Origin: Helicobacter pylori NQ4053
GTDB lineage: Bacteria; Campylobacterota; Campylobacteria; Campylobacterales; Helicobacteraceae
Reading direction: 5' to 3'
Assembly (NCBI RefSeq): GCF_000274605.1
Contig: NZ_AKNV01000001.1
Span: 124,001 to 188,000, forward strand
DNA: 64,000 nucleotides
The translations under genes were made by a program, and so were the position numbers. Below the pieces are notes generated by a model. That model did not search any database. It had not been told where the DNA came from and saw only the letters and a program-made list of their open reading frames with translations. Below, one piece after another: positions 8,185-18,886 of this stretch. Each line of letters starts with the position of its first letter. The stretch's first letter is position 1.

Positions 8185-8844
8185 TGCGGGTAATTTATTA
8201 AAAGAACTGGACGACGCCTTAGATAAAGTTGTTGCTAAAAAAGAGCCAGAGAGTTTTCTCAAGCCGATCGTCTCACAAATAGAGGACTATCAAAAGAGTA
8301 TCAGGCAAATTCAAACGCAATTCACAGACGCGCCAAAGTTCAATGAAACGACCACTTACCCTAAATTTTTAAGCTGTGGTTTGTTGGAAATTAAAGGCAA
8401 AAATGGCGCTAACATGGAATTTTTATTGCCTAAAGTTTATCCTTTCCCCCCTAAAAGCTTGTATATAGAGCATGAAAAAGACGGGCAGTTTTTGAGAGAA
8501 ATGCTCATGCGCTTACTCTCCAGCGTGCCTTTAGTGCAATTAGAGGTCGTCTTGGTTGATGCGTTGAGCTTGGGGGCATTTTCAATCTGGCCAGAAGGCT
8601 TTTAGATAAAGACAATGATTTTATTTACCAGCAAAGGATTTTGACCGAAAGCAAGGAAATAGAAGAAGCCCTAAAGCATTTGTATGAATATTTAAAGGTT
8701 AATTTGCAAGAAAAATTGGCCGGTTTTAGAGATTTTGCGCATTATAATGAAGAAAAAGAAGACCGCTTGCCTTTAAAAGCGCTTTTTTTTAAGCGGGGTG
8801 GGTGCTTTGAGTAAAGACGCGCTTTATTATCTAGAAAAAAAATC
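8177..8844 (+). pseudogene. N-terminal part of FtsK/SpoIIIE-like gene, frame-broken
   Basis: The ATG at 8177 overlaps the previous stop and reads MIDAGNLLKELDDALDKV onward, to a TAG at 8603-8605. The natural continuation lies in other frames. An extra G in the run of five at 8572-8576 leads to GIFNLARRLLDKDNDF and on to 8782. One T fewer in the run of eight at 8783-8790 leads to LSGVGALSKDALYYLE. One A more in the run of eight at 8835-8842 joins the ATPase frame at 8845. The region is soluble, mostly helical, with no membrane segments. Repaired, the gene would span 8177-10605 (about 809 residues), close to the single HP0066 product of other strains as I recall it. Confidence 0.65.
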
Positions 8845-10605
8845 ATGCGTTTTGGCTCTAAAAATGGGGTTTTGAGCTTTGTCAATTTGGAGAGCGAAAA
8901 AAACAATCAATCCGCAGAAGATCTGAAAAAACATGCGGAGTTTTTTAGGGATACGACAAGTTTTGAACGCTTTAAATATCTTAACGTGGAAGTCATCAAT
9001 GATCATGGTATCCAATCCCAGCACATGAAAGACTTCGCTGATAAAATCAAAGCGTATTACAAGCAAAAAAAAGAAGTTAAAAGGGAGTTGAAGGACTTAC
9101 AAAGAGACAAAGAATTTTGGACTAAAAGCTCTCAGCATGAGGTGGTTGTGCCGGTGGGGTGGGATATTAACCACAAAGAGGTGCGTTTTGAGATCGGTGG
9201 AGCGCAAAACCACACGCTCATTTGCGACCACAGCGGGAGCGGGAAATCCAATTTCTTGCATGTGTTGATCCAAAATTTAGCTTTCTACTACGCGCCCAAT
9301 GAAGTCCAACTCTTTTTATTAGACTATAAAGAGGGGGTGGAATTTAACGCATACACAGATCCGGTTTTAGAGCATGCGAGGTTGGTGAGCGTGGCGAGTT
9401 CGGTAGGTTATGGCATGAGTTTTTTAAGCTGGCTTTGTAAAGAAATGCAAGAAAGAGCCGAGCTGTTCAAGCAGTTTAATGTGAAAGATTTGAGCAATTA
9501 CCGAAAACATGGCGAAATGCCCAGACTGATCGTAGTGGTTGATGAATTTCAGGTGCTTTTTAGCGATAAAAAAAGAAAAGGTGAGGTGGAGTGGTATTTA
9601 AACGCTCTGCTTAAAAAGGGCCGTAGCTATGGGGTGCATTTGGTTTTAGCCACTCAAACCATGCGCGGCGGTGAAATTGATTCAAGCATTAAGACTCAAA
9701 TCGCCAACCGCATCGCTTTGCCTATGGATGCAGACGACAGCGCTAAAATTTTGGACGATGATGTAGCTTGTGAGCTTGTCAGGCCAGAAGGCATTTTCAA
9801 CAACAACGGAGGGCATCAAAAATACCACACCAAGATGAGTATCCCTAAAGCCCCTGATGATTTCACAGCGTTTATCAAAAAAATCCATGAAGAATTTAAC
9901 CAAAGAAATCTCACCCCCATAGAGCATAAAATCTATAATGGCGAGAAGCCTTTAGAAATGCCTAATATCCTTAAGACTAATGAAATGCGTTTGCATCTGG
10001 GCAAAGAAGCGGATTATGAGCAAAAGGACTTGATAGTGGAGTTTGAAAACAACGAATCGCATTTGTTGGTGGTGAGCCAAGATTTAAACGCTCGCATCGC
10101 TTTAATGAAGCTTTTCGCTCAAAATTTCAAGACTGCCAACAAAGAGTTGCTCTTCTACAACGCCGAAAAACGCCTTGTGAGAGAACTTGATGAATTGAAA
10201 AAACACCACATCACGCCCATGCAAGGCCCTCTAGGGAGCGTTTTAGACACCGCTATGAATCCTAACAGCGCGCTTGTGATAGACAATCTCAACGAAGCGA
10301 AAGAATTGCACGACAAAGTAGGGGCGGAAAAGTTAAAATCGTTTTTAGAAAAAGCCATAGACAACGAGCAGTATTGCGTCATTTTTGCACATGACTTTAG
10401 GCAAATTAAAACTAATTACCATTTTGACAAGTTAAAAGATTTGTTAAACCACCACTTCAAGCAATGCCTAGCCTTTAGGTGCAATGGGGAAAACTTGAAC
10501 GCTCTCCAAAGCGGTTTATCTTCACCAAGCAGACTCAATGCGCTATTGATAGAGCTTTCTAAAGACAGCCGCACTGAGTTTAGGCCCTTCAGCTTACAAG
10601 ATTAA
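8845..10605 (+). CDS. FtsK/SpoIIIE (EssC-like) ATPase, surviving ATPase part
   Basis: The open frame from 8845 gives up to 586 residues. It has a Walker A motif HTLICDHSGSGKSNF (about 123-137), a Walker B RLIVVVDEFQVLF (about 227-239) and the FtsK-type sequence GRSYGVHLVLATQTMRG (about 258-274) followed by IKTQIANRIAL. A second, degenerate ATPase-like lobe (about 390-586, for example ALVIDNLNEA and YCVIFAHDFRQI) lacks the P-loop lysine. EssC/EccC ATPases of type VII systems use the same fold in tandem and bind WXG100 proteins. Placement at the end of the WXG locus supports a substrate-pumping role. Without the upstream part it may not be functional here. Confidence 0.7.
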   Translation: MRFGSKNGVLSFVNLESEKNNQSAEDLKKHAEFFRDTTSFERFKYLNVEVINDHGIQSQHMKDFADKIKAYYKQKKEVKRELKDLQRDKEFWTKSSQHEVVVPVGWDINHKEVRFEIGGAQNHTLICDHSGSGKSNFLHVLIQNLAFYYAPNEVQLFLLDYKEGVEFNAYTDPVLEHARLVSVASSVGYGMSFLSWLCKEMQERAELFKQFNVKDLSNYRKHGEMPRLIVVVDEFQVLFSDKKRKGEVEWYLNALLKKGRSYGVHLVLATQTMRGGEIDSSIKTQIANRIALPMDADDSAKILDDDVACELVRPEGIFNNNGGHQKYHTKMSIPKAPDDFTAFIKKIHEEFNQRNLTPIEHKIYNGEKPLEMPNILKTNEMRLHLGKEADYEQKDLIVEFENNESHLLVVSQDLNARIALMKLFAQNFKTANKELLFYNAEKRLVRELDELKKHHITPMQGPLGSVLDTAMNPNSALVIDNLNEAKELHDKVGAEKLKSFLEKAIDNEQYCVIFAHDFRQIKTNYHFDKLKDLLNHHFKQCLAFRCNGENLNALQSGLSSPSRLNALLIELSKDSRTEFRPFSLQD

Positions 10606-10714
10606 AAAAAGGGGGGGTTAAAAAAAGAGAGTTAAAAAAAGAGAGTTAAAAAAAGAGAGTTAAAAAAGAGGGGGGTTAAAAAGACTAAAGGGATTTAATC
10701 TTTTTAAAGTGCTT
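10606..10714. repeat. Convergent intergenic with 14-base tandem repeats
   Basis: Between the convergent ATPase gene and ureH there are three perfect copies of a TTAAAAAAAGAGAG unit (10618-10631, 10632-10645, 10646-10659) and a diverged fourth. They are flanked by G7 and G6 runs. AAAAAG near 10679 can pair with CTTTTT near 10700, a weak terminator-like stem. Confidence 0.7.
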
Positions 10715-11512
10715 TCAAACCTTTTGTGTGGTGGTTTGCGTAACCAGGCGAGCGATTTTTTCTCTTAAATGCAACAAGGGTTCTGAGCCTTTCGCCAAAG
10801 CTTTCAGGCATAAATGAGAACTAGCGATTTCACTCACGGCCCCATCCACCCCTTCGCTTTCTTCAATGCATTCTCGCACACTAGAGAGCTCTATGGGGCA
10901 ATTGACAAGCACCAAATTCAAATAATGCGTATAGCCATCAAACATGCACATGTTATTCATGTCGGTGGTTTTGGGATCTAAAATCGTGTTGTCATAATAG
11001 ATGGGTTTCTCATCTTGTAAAATAGAGATTTTGGTGTGCAAGCGGTTGAATTTAAACAACTCATTGCACGCCACTCGCCCGGCGACAATGATTTCACTAT
11101 AGAGCAATTGAGAGCTAGAGCACAAAGAAATCGTGGTGTTGCCCTTAAAATGCGCGTTTTCAAAGGGGATTAACGGGAAAGGCGCAAAATCTAAAAAAGC
11201 GTTTTCCCCCACAACAATGCACATGTCTCTGCTGGCAAACCCGTCTTCAGTGTTATGGATTTTTTCAAAGGATTGCGAAGTGATCCTTAGCTTGCAATTT
11301 TGACCGATACTCAATTGCACATCTTGCGCATCGCCTTTCATTAAGCCAGGGCTTACCGCTAAAAGCATGATTTCAGCTAAATCGTCTTTAGGGTAAAAGG
11401 GTGCCATGAGCTTAAAGGGGGGCGTGAAAAAATTATCTTCAATCACGCACCGCCCGTCAGCCCCTATTTTGGTTTTTAACCTGAGCTTGGATTCTTGAGC
11501 GTAAGTGTTCAT
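10715..11512 (-). CDS. ureH: Urease accessory protein UreH (UreD family)
   Basis: This 265-residue protein is the last gene of the accessory cluster. The start [15 protein letters not shown] overlaps the ureG stop (ATGA), which decides it over the longer 276-residue form. UreH is the H. pylori UreD orthologue. It forms the scaffold with UreF and UreG that delivers nickel to apo-urease in the cytoplasm. The beta-rich sequence, with [11 protein letters not shown]-like segments (here [20 protein letters not shown]), is typical. Length and order agree with the family. Confidence 0.95.
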   Translation of the reverse strand: MNTYAQESKLRLKTKIGADGRCVIEDNFFTPPFKLMAPFYPKDDLAEIMLLAVSPGLMKGDAQDVQLSIGQNCKLRITSQSFEKIHNTEDGFASRDMCIVVGENAFLDFAPFPLIPFENAHFKGNTTISLCSSSQLLYSEIIVAGRVACNELFKFNRLHTKISILQDEKPIYYDNTILDPKTTDMNNMCMFDGYTHYLNLVLVNCPIELSSVRECIEESEGVDGAVSEIASSHLCLKALAKGSEPLLHLREKIARLVTQTTTQKV

Positions 11513-12111
11513 CAATCTTCCAATAAAGCGTTGTGCTTGATCCAAGCGATCACATCGTCTAAACCTTCTTTAGCGCGGATATTCGTAAAAATAAAGGGCT
11601 TTTCGCCACGCATTTTTTTAGAATCCCTTTCCATGACTTTCAAGTCCGCTCCCACATAGGGGGCTAAATCAATCTTATTGATGACAAGCAAGTCTGAGCG
11701 CGTGATTCCTGGCCCGCCCTTTCGGGGAATTTTATCGCCCTCAGCCACATCAATCACAAAGATCGTAAAGTCCGCTAGCTCTGGGTTGAAAGTCGCTGAA
11801 AGGTTATCGCCTCCGCTTTCAATCAAAAGCAATTCCAGATTAGGGAAACGGCCATGCATTTCTTCTACGGCTTCTAAATTCATAGAAGCGTCTTCTCTAA
11901 TAGCCGTGTGCGGACAGCCTCCTGTTTCTACGCCAATGATCCTCTCTCGTGGCATCACCGAATTTTTACACATAAACTCTGCGTCTTCTTTCGTGTAAAT
12001 ATCATTAGTGATGACCGCCATGTCATAATCCTTTGACATGTGGCGCGTTAAAGCTTCAATCAAGGCGGTTTTACCGCTTCCTACAGGACCACAAACTCCA
12101 ATTTTTACCAT
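11512..12111 (-). CDS. ureG: Urease accessory GTPase UreG
   Basis: This is a 199-residue SIMIBI-class GTPase. Visible motifs: P-loop [13 protein letters not shown] (about 5-17), CPH nickel motif in [14 protein letters not shown] (about 61-74), [11 protein letters not shown], and the base-specificity motif NKIDLA. It hydrolyses GTP to load nickel into urease together with UreF, UreH and UreE. It lies 28 bases after ureF and overlaps ureH. Confidence 0.97.
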   Translation of the reverse strand: MVKIGVCGPVGSGKTALIEALTRHMSKDYDMAVITNDIYTKEDAEFMCKNSVMPRERIIGVETGGCPHTAIREDASMNLEAVEEMHGRFPNLELLLIESGGDNLSATFNPELADFTIFVIDVAEGDKIPRKGGPGITRSDLLVINKIDLAPYVGADLKVMERDSKKMRGEKPFIFTNIRAKEGLDDVIAWIKHNALLED

Positions 12112-12139
12112 AAAATTCCTTTCAATTTGAGATTAAAAT

Positions 12140-12916
<777 letters not shown>

Positions 12917-12927
12917 CTATTTCTTTT

Positions 12928-13440
12928 CTATTTTACGACCACTTTAAAATCGCTCGCTAGTGAAACCTTAAAATTAGGCTCACTATGGGGCATGCTCACG
13001 GTTAAGCGCTCTTTGGAATCCAGTTTTGAACTTAAAACACGATTTTGAACCCCTAGCTTTTCTAATAACGCTAGCGTGGGCTTTTCAAATGGTGTTTTAA
13101 ATTCAAATTGAGACTCGCCATAGTATAAAGCCGCATGGCGGTTCCCTATTTCGTAGCATATTTTCGCTACTTCTGCCACGCTCTTGGCTTGGATGTGAAT
13201 GACTTCAGAATCCAAGATATTAACGGCGATAATTTCCTTCTCTTCTTTAAATAAAATATCCCCTTGAGAGAGACCCAACTTGGGAGCGTCTTTAAGGCGT
13301 ATGGCTATGTCTTTGCCTTGCCTGGTTTTAAAGCGAGCGATTTTTTTCCTCGTTTCAAACCATTCCAAATCCACATGATCCACATTGAAATCCAAGGGGT
13401 TTAAATCCCTTAGATTGCCTATTAAACGCTCTATGATCAT
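12928..13440 (-). CDS. ureE: Urease accessory nickel metallochaperone UreE
   Basis: This 170-residue protein has an N-terminal UreE fold (RLIGNLRDLNPLDFNVDH), a metal-binding region with GNRHAALYYGES (His102 area), and a C-terminus without the His-rich tail seen in other bacteria. It passes nickel to UreG. It follows ureI with a one-base gap, indicating tight coupling. Confidence 0.95.
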   Translation of the reverse strand: MIIERLIGNLRDLNPLDFNVDHVDLEWFETRKKIARFKTRQGKDIAIRLKDAPKLGLSQGDILFKEEKEIIAVNILDSEVIHIQAKSVAEVAKICYEIGNRHAALYYGESQFEFKTPFEKPTLALLEKLGVQNRVLSSKLDSKERLTVSMPHSEPNFKVSLASDFKVVVK

Positions 13441-13441
13441 C

Positions 13442-14029
13442 TCACACCCAGTGTTGGATAAAGAGTAACCAAGCAGGGATCCAAGCGGTTAAAATACCCT
13501 CAATGATAGCAAGCCATGGAGTGAATTTCCCTAAAGGGATTTTCAAGATGTTTTCAATGAAAGCGGTAAGCCACAAAACACCCCAAGCCAACCAAATGAT
13601 CGCCCACCAATCGCCCTCAGTGATGCCTAACACTTTGTGGTCATCAAGCATATCGCTATAGTGGGATAAAATCGCAGCAGGAACAGTGTTGATCGCTACG
13701 AATAAGCTATACCAAGAATACGGCCTCCAATCCAAACCAAAAGTGTGGTTGATAGCCGCATACAAGTAGGTAAAACCAAACAATAACCCAGTCGCTGGCC
13801 CATAGAAACTAGTCAAATGGTGCGATACTTGAGCAATATCTTCTGCACCTTCTACAGGGGCTGTAGGGTGGAGAGCGGAATAAGTGATGACAACTATATT
13901 ACAAATAATGGAAAGTCCGCCCACAAAAAAGTTCATCACCGCAGTGCTTTTAGGATCGACTTTGGTTAACCCGCAAATCCCATTGCTGATTAAAACAATC
14001 CCAACATATAACAATACAAGTCCTAGCAT
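13442..14029 (-). CDS. ureI: Acid-activated urea channel UreI
   Basis: This 195-residue inner membrane protein has six hydrophobic segments, beginning MLGLVLLYVGIVLISNGI. The periplasmic loops carry several His residues (SALHPTAPVEGAEDIAQVSHH) that gate the channel by pH. It admits urea to cytoplasmic urease at low pH. It is the first gene of the ureIEFGH group and is separated from ureB by 192 bases that probably contain its own promoter. Confidence 0.97.
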   Translation of the reverse strand: MLGLVLLYVGIVLISNGICGLTKVDPKSTAVMNFFVGGLSIICNIVVITYSALHPTAPVEGAEDIAQVSHHLTSFYGPATGLLFGFTYLYAAINHTFGLDWRPYSWYSLFVAINTVPAAILSHYSDMLDDHKVLGITEGDWWAIIWLAWGVLWLTAFIENILKIPLGKFTPWLAIIEGILTAWIPAWLLFIQHWV

Positions 14030-14198
14030 TGCCTTTTCCTTCCAAACAAAAATTTTTACAACAAACGCACCTTACGAATAACTTTTGTTGCTTGAGCTAA
14101 TCATAAAGAAAAATAGTAAATTGACAAAAAATAAAAACAAAAAAAGCCCCCAATTTTTTGATAAACAAAAAATCAGAGAGCTAAAAACTAAGGATTTA

Positions 14199-14213
14199 AG
14201 GAGCATCGCTCCT
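14199..14213 (-). terminator. Small hairpin just after ureB
   Basis: Read on the minus strand, AGGAGC-GAT-GCTCCT forms a six-base-pair stem within 25 bases of the ureB stop, with TTTTT about 13 bases later. It looks like a weak or partial terminator, which would fit read-through from ureAB into ureIEFGH. Confidence 0.5.
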
Positions 14214-14221
14214 AAAAAATC

Positions 14222-15931
14222 CTAGAAAATGCTAAAGAGTTGCGCCAAGCTCACTTTATTGGCTGGTTTAGAAGTTACTTCTTTGCCATCCACGAACACA
14301 TGGTAAGTTTCAGGATTGACTTCAATGTGAGCGGTAGTGTCGTTGAATTGCATGTCTTTTTTAGTGATGTTTCTGCAATTTTTTACCGGCAACACTTGTC
14401 TTTCAAGCCCTAATTCTTCTTTAATGCCTTTGTCATAAGCCGCTTGAGACACAAAAGTGATATTTGCATCGTATTTAGCTTTACCATGATGAGCGAACAT
14501 TTCTCTGTAATAAACCGGTTGTGGGGTAGGGATAGAAGCGTTCGCATCACCCATTTGACTTAATGCAATGAACCCGCCTTTGATGATCATGTTGGGTTTC
14601 ACGCCAAAGAATGCTGGACTCCACAATACCAAGTCAGCCACTTTGCCCACTTCTACAGAACCTACATACTCGCTAATCCCATGAGCGATCGCTGGGTTAA
14701 TGGTGTATTTAGACAAGTAGCGTTTGATCCTGAAGTTGTCGTTATCGCCTTTTTCTTCTTTCAAACGGCCAAATTCTTTTTTGTTTTTGTCAGCTGTTTG
14801 CCAAGTTCTGGTGATAACTTCACCCACACGACCCATAGCTTGAGAGTCAGAACTGGTGATGGAGAAAATCCCCATGTCATGCAAAGTGTCTTCAGCCGCA
14901 ATGGTTTGAGGGCGGATCCTTGAATCAGCGAACTGAACATCTTCTTTAATGCTTTTATCCAAGTGGTGGCACACCATAAGCATGTCCATGTGTTCGGCTT
15001 CTGTATTCACAGTGAAAGGGATAGTGGGGTTAGTGGAAGCGGGTAGAATGTTGTGTTCGCCGGCCACTTTAATAATATCAGGAGCGTGTCCGCCGCCAGC
15101 GCCTTCAGTGTGGAAAGTGTGCATAGTGCGCCCAGCAATAGCTGCCATAGTGTCTTCTACACAACCGGCTTCATTCAAAGTGTCTGTGTGGATAGCGACT
15201 TGCACATCGTATTTGTCCGCAACATCTAACGCATGATTGATTGCAGAAGGAGTGGTACCCCAGTCTTCGTGGATTTTAAAGCCAATCGCACCGGCTTCAA
15301 TTTGATCGGCTAAGCTTGCATCGTTAGAAGCGTTACCTTTAGCCAAGAAACCCAAGTTCATAGAATATTCTTCAGCCGCTCTGAGCATCCATTTTAAATT
15401 TCTTCTACCTGGAGTGATAGTGGTTGCGTTAGTGCCATCAGCAGGACCAGTTCCGCCACCAATCATAGTTGTTACACCGCTTGCAAAAGCTGTAGGGATT
15501 TGTTGGGGTGAAATGAAGTGGATGTGTGTGTCAATACCACCAGCCGTTACGATCAAGCCTTCACCGGCTAAGGCTTCAGTAGCAGGACCCACGCTAAGAT
15601 TGTTTTTAACACCATCTTGCATGTCTTTGTTACCGCCTTTACCAATGCCAGCGATTTTGCCATCTTTAATACCAATATCCGCTTTATAAATACCGGTGTA
15701 ATCTACGATTAAAGCGTTAGTGATGATTAAATCCAGTTCTTCTTTGCTGGGGTTGTTAGATTGGCTCATGCCTTCTCTTAGGGTTTTACCGCCGCCGAAT
15801 TTAAGCTCTTCGCCATAAATGGTGTAGTCATGTTCTACTTCAGCGATCAAGTCTGTATCGCCCAATCTCACTTTATCGCCTGTAGTAGGGCCATACATAG
15901 AAACATATTCTTTTCTGCTAATCTTTTTCAT
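14222..15931 (-). CDS. ureB: Urease subunit beta (catalytic, UreB)
   Basis: This 569-residue nickel enzyme hydrolyses urea to ammonia and carbamate. Visible active-site elements: [12 protein letters not shown] (His136, His138), [12 protein letters not shown] with the carbamylated Lys219, HTDTLNE and MVCHHLD (catalytic His of the mobile flap), and SSDSQAMGR. It follows ureA by three bases in the same transcript. An antisense RNA to the 5' end of ureB is reported in H. pylori; it cannot be read out from this sequence alone. Confidence 0.98.
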
Positions 15932-15934
15932 TTC

Positions 15935-16651
15935 TTACTCCTTAATTGTTTTTACATAGTTGTCATCGCTTTTAGCGCCATGAAAACCACGCTCTTTAGC
16001 TCTGTGTAAAGCAATTTTTTTGCTTTCGTTGTCTGCTTGCCTATCAACCAACGCGTTAAATCCAAAGATTCTTCTGTTACCGCCAATGTCAATCAACTCT
16101 ACGGATTTTTCTTCGCCAGGCTCAAACCTTACCGCTGTCCCGCTCGCAATGTCTAAGCGTTTACCGAAAGTTTTTTCTCTGTCAAAATCTAAGCATCTAT
16201 TCACTTCAAAGAAATGGAAGTGTGAACCGATTTGAACGGGTCTGTCGCCCACATTTTTAACTTTCACGCTAACGGCTTTTTTGCCTTCGTTGATAGTGAT
16301 GTCTTCATTTTTTAAGAACAACTCACCAGGAACTAATTTACCATTGGCCTCAATAGGGGTATGCACGGTTACGAGTTTAGTCCCATCAGGAAACATCGCT
16401 TCAATACCCACTTCATGGATCATGCTTGCCACGCCATCCATCACATCATCCGGTTTTAAAAGAGTGCGCCCTTCTTGCATCAATTCAGCCGCAGTCTTTT
16501 TACCAGCTCTCGCCTCTTCCATAATATGGGCACTAATCAAAGCTACTGCTTCTACATAGTTAAGCTTAATGCCTTTTTCTTTGCGTTTCCTAGCTAATTC
16601 TCCAGCGTAGTGGAGCATCAACTTATCTAACTCTTTTGGGGTGAGTTTCAT
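15935..16651 (-). CDS. ureA: Urease subunit alpha (UreA, gamma-beta fusion)
   Basis: This 238-residue structural subunit fuses the gamma ([20 protein letters not shown]) and beta ([19 protein letters not shown]) parts found as separate chains in other bacteria, a feature of Helicobacter. It assembles with UreB into the large cytoplasmic complex. The ribosome site AGGAGA lies just before the ATG. It is controlled from the promoter and NikR site upstream. Confidence 0.98.
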   Translation of the reverse strand: MKLTPKELDKLMLHYAGELARKRKEKGIKLNYVEAVALISAHIMEEARAGKKTAAELMQEGRTLLKPDDVMDGVASMIHEVGIEAMFPDGTKLVTVHTPIEANGKLVPGELFLKNEDITINEGKKAVSVKVKNVGDRPVQIGSHFHFFEVNRCLDFDREKTFGKRLDIASGTAVRFEPGEEKSVELIDIGGNRRIFGFNALVDRQADNESKKIALHRAKERGFHGAKSDDNYVKTIKE

Positions 16652-16712
16652 CTCATTCTCCTATTCTTAAAGTGTTTTTCCTTGAAGACATAACGCAATC
16701 AAGGTTGGAGTA

Positions 16713-16718
16713 ATTGTA
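16713..16718 (-). promoter_or_regulatory. Probable ureA -10 box
   Basis: Read on the minus strand this is TACAAT, 62 bases before the ureA ATG, at the position expected for the known vegetative ureA promoter. Confidence 0.6.
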
Positions 16719-16756
16719 GCAATGTTTTGATTTACTAAGATTAACAGAAGCGTTCA

Positions 16757-16790
16757 TTAACTAATTATTATTTAAAATGAATTAGTGTTA
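16757..16790 (-). promoter_or_regulatory. NikR-type operator upstream of ureA
   Basis: A gapped inverted repeat, TTAACTAAT...ATTAGTGTTA, lies about 40-75 bases upstream of the -10 box. The location and half-sites match the established NikR-binding site of the H. pylori ureA promoter, through which nickel induces urease. The acid-response regulator ArsR is also known to act at this promoter, but I cannot see its site. Confidence 0.65.
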
Positions 16791-16900
16791 TGTTTTTGAA
16801 GTGCTATAAAAGCGTTATTGGGAGTGCATTTAATACCCCTTTAGAATTTATAAAGATCAAAAACTCGCAAAAAAATGAGAATTAAAATTGGAGTGATAAT

Positions 16901-16975
16901 GGTGGCCACGACTGGACTTGAACCAGCGGCCACTACCATGTCAAGGTAGTGCTCTACCAACTGAGCTACGCGACC
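16901..16975 (-). tRNA. tRNA-Val (anticodon GAC)
   Basis: The minus strand folds as a cloverleaf. The acceptor begins GGTCGCG and ends CGTGGCC-A-CCA. The D-arm is GCTC...GAGC. The anticodon stem is CTACC/GGTAG with loop TTGACAT (GAC, valine). The T-arm is GCTGG TTCAAGT CCAGT. The encoded CCA is present. End positions may be off by one. Confidence 0.92.
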
Positions 16976-16992
16976 TTTATTAAAAAGGGCAA

Positions 16993-17466
16993 TTATGCCT
17001 TAATTTTGTTTTGTTTTTGCTTAAAAAAGAATTGTCTTAACAATAAAACGCCCACGCCCACATCTATCATGACATCAGCGAAATTAAAAATGGCAAAATC
17101 AAAGCCATAATGATAATACACATAATCCACCACGCCCCCATGCACAAACCGGTCTAAAACATTAGAAACCCCAGCGCCAAACACCATGCCAAACTCTATG
17201 GCATGGCTTTTAAAAAGCTCCTTTTGGCGCATTAAAAAGATAAAAAGCCCTAAAATCAAAAGGATTTGCAAGTATTTCAAACCCCCCTCTAAAAAACTGA
17301 GCAAGGAAAACGCCACGCCTTTATTGAACACCAAAACAATATCTATCATCAAACTTTCATAGCGAAACCCCTCTAAAATAGCGTATTTAATCGCTTGATC
17401 CGCGCCAAAAATAAGAAAAAAAACCCCTATAAAAACCAACAGGCTTTTTTGGGTGGTTTTTAGCAC
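16993..17466 (-). CDS. lspA: Signal peptidase II (lipoprotein)
   Basis: This 157-residue inner membrane aspartyl protease has four hydrophobic segments. The signatures NKGVAFSLL and [19 protein letters not shown] (catalytic Asp), and FNFADVMID with the second Asp, are visible. It cleaves lipoprotein signal peptides after lipidation, serving lipoproteins such as those at 513 and 39041. Its start overlaps the glmM end by seven bases. Confidence 0.95.
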   Translation of the reverse strand: MLKTTQKSLLVFIGVFFLIFGADQAIKYAILEGFRYESLMIDIVLVFNKGVAFSLLSFLEGGLKYLQILLILGLFIFLMRQKELFKSHAIEFGMVFGAGVSNVLDRFVHGGVVDYVYYHYGFDFAIFNFADVMIDVGVGVLLLRQFFFKQKQNKIKA

Positions 17467-18797
17467 AAATGCCCTTCAAAAAACTCTTTTAATTCTTGCA
17501 TTTTGGATTCTAAAAGTTTTTCATCTTTAGCTTCTAAGAGAATGCGTAATTTGTTTTCAGTGCCGCTATAGCGGATCAAATGGCGGATCTCTAGTTGGTC
17601 TAATTCTTTTAAAAGAGCGCTATAACCTTTCAGGCTTTCTAAAGGAGGCTTTTTTTGGATATTCAAATTCACTAGGCTTTGGGGGTATAATTCAAAGGGG
17701 TTTAGTGCAACAGAGCTTACTTGCTTGCTTTCTAACACTAACGCGCTCACTTGCAAAGCGCACACCAAGCCATCGCCTGTTTTAGCGTAATCGCTAAAAA
17801 TGATATGCCCGCTTTGCTCGCCTCCAAAATTGGCTTTATTCAATTGCATGCATTCGCTCACAAACTTATCCCCAATCGCGCAATGCTTCAATTCTAAATC
17901 TTGGGATTTTAAATATTCTTTAAGGGCTAAATTGCTCATGCTCGTAGCGACAATTGCTTGAGAAGAAAGGGCGTTTTTAGATTTTTGATAAACCCCTAAC
18001 ACCCCTAAAAGCTTATCCCCATGCACGATATTCCCTAAATTATCCACCACCACTAGCCTGTCAGCATCGCCATCAAAAGCAAAGCCCAGATCCGCGCGGT
18101 ATTTTTTCACTTCCTGGCTCAATTGGTTGGGGTGTAAAGCCCCGCATTGCTCATTAATATTACACCCATTAGGCTCATCATTAATCACTAACACATCAGC
18201 CCCAAGCTCGCTAAAAACGACCGGAGCCACCTTATAAGCCGCGCCATTAGCGGTATCTAGCACGATCCTTAAACTCTGTAAATTCAAATGTTTGGGGAAA
18301 GAGTGCTTTAAATGCACGATATAGCGCCCTATGACATCGTCTATCCTTTTAGCGCTACCGACGCTCTCGCCCACTTTATAGCTAGAGTGCAGTAATCCTT
18401 CATCATGAAAGATTTCTTCAATCGCTCTTTCTTCTTCTTCTTTAAGCTTATAACCATAAGAATTGAAAAACTTGATACCATTATCTTCAAAAGGGTTGTG
18501 GCTCGCGCTTATCATAATGCCCGCATCACAGCGCATGTCTTCGGTTAAAAACGCAATCGCAGGGGTAGGCATAGGCCCTATTTGAATCACGTTATAGCCT
18601 ATGGAAGTGAGAGCGCTCACTAAAGCGTTTTCTACCATGTAGCCGCTTTTTCTGGTGTCTTTACCAATTAAAATTTTATTCGTTTGAGAATGTTTTTTAA
18701 AATACAACCCCGCAGCAATGCCTAAACGCATCACAAACATGGGGGTGAGTTTCACCCCTGCTTTACCCCTCACGCCATCAGTCCCAAAAATTTTCAT
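17460..18797 (-). CDS. glmM: Phosphoglucosamine mutase GlmM
   Basis: This 445-residue enzyme converts glucosamine-6-phosphate to glucosamine-1-phosphate for peptidoglycan and LPS. It has the catalytic phosphoserine loop [16 protein letters not shown] (about 98-113), metal loop [14 protein letters not shown] (about 239-252), sugar loop [10 protein letters not shown] (about 323-332) and phosphate loop [15 protein letters not shown]. It was formerly called ureC but is not a urease gene. Confidence 0.97.
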   Translation of the reverse strand: MKIFGTDGVRGKAGVKLTPMFVMRLGIAAGLYFKKHSQTNKILIGKDTRKSGYMVENALVSALTSIGYNVIQIGPMPTPAIAFLTEDMRCDAGIMISASHNPFEDNGIKFFNSYGYKLKEEEERAIEEIFHDEGLLHSSYKVGESVGSAKRIDDVIGRYIVHLKHSFPKHLNLQSLRIVLDTANGAAYKVAPVVFSELGADVLVINDEPNGCNINEQCGALHPNQLSQEVKKYRADLGFAFDGDADRLVVVDNLGNIVHGDKLLGVLGVYQKSKNALSSQAIVATSMSNLALKEYLKSQDLELKHCAIGDKFVSECMQLNKANFGGEQSGHIIFSDYAKTGDGLVCALQVSALVLESKQVSSVALNPFELYPQSLVNLNIQKKPPLESLKGYSALLKELDQLEIRHLIRYSGTENKLRILLEAKDEKLLESKMQELKEFFEGHLC

Positions 18798-18886
18798 CGT
18801 TATAAAATACCTTTTAAACTATTTTTAATCAATTTTTAGATAGAATTATGCCAAATTTTACATTACAAAGGGATTAAAACAAGGCT

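Noticed and set aside
10618-10676. CRISPR-like array in the tandem repeats
   Set aside because: The unit is only 14 bases, directly abutting, with no spacers. No other repeat-spacer pattern was found in the window.
14681-16559. Antisense frames within ureB and ureA
   Set aside because: Shadow frames of highly expressed genes. The known antisense RNA in this region is noncoding.
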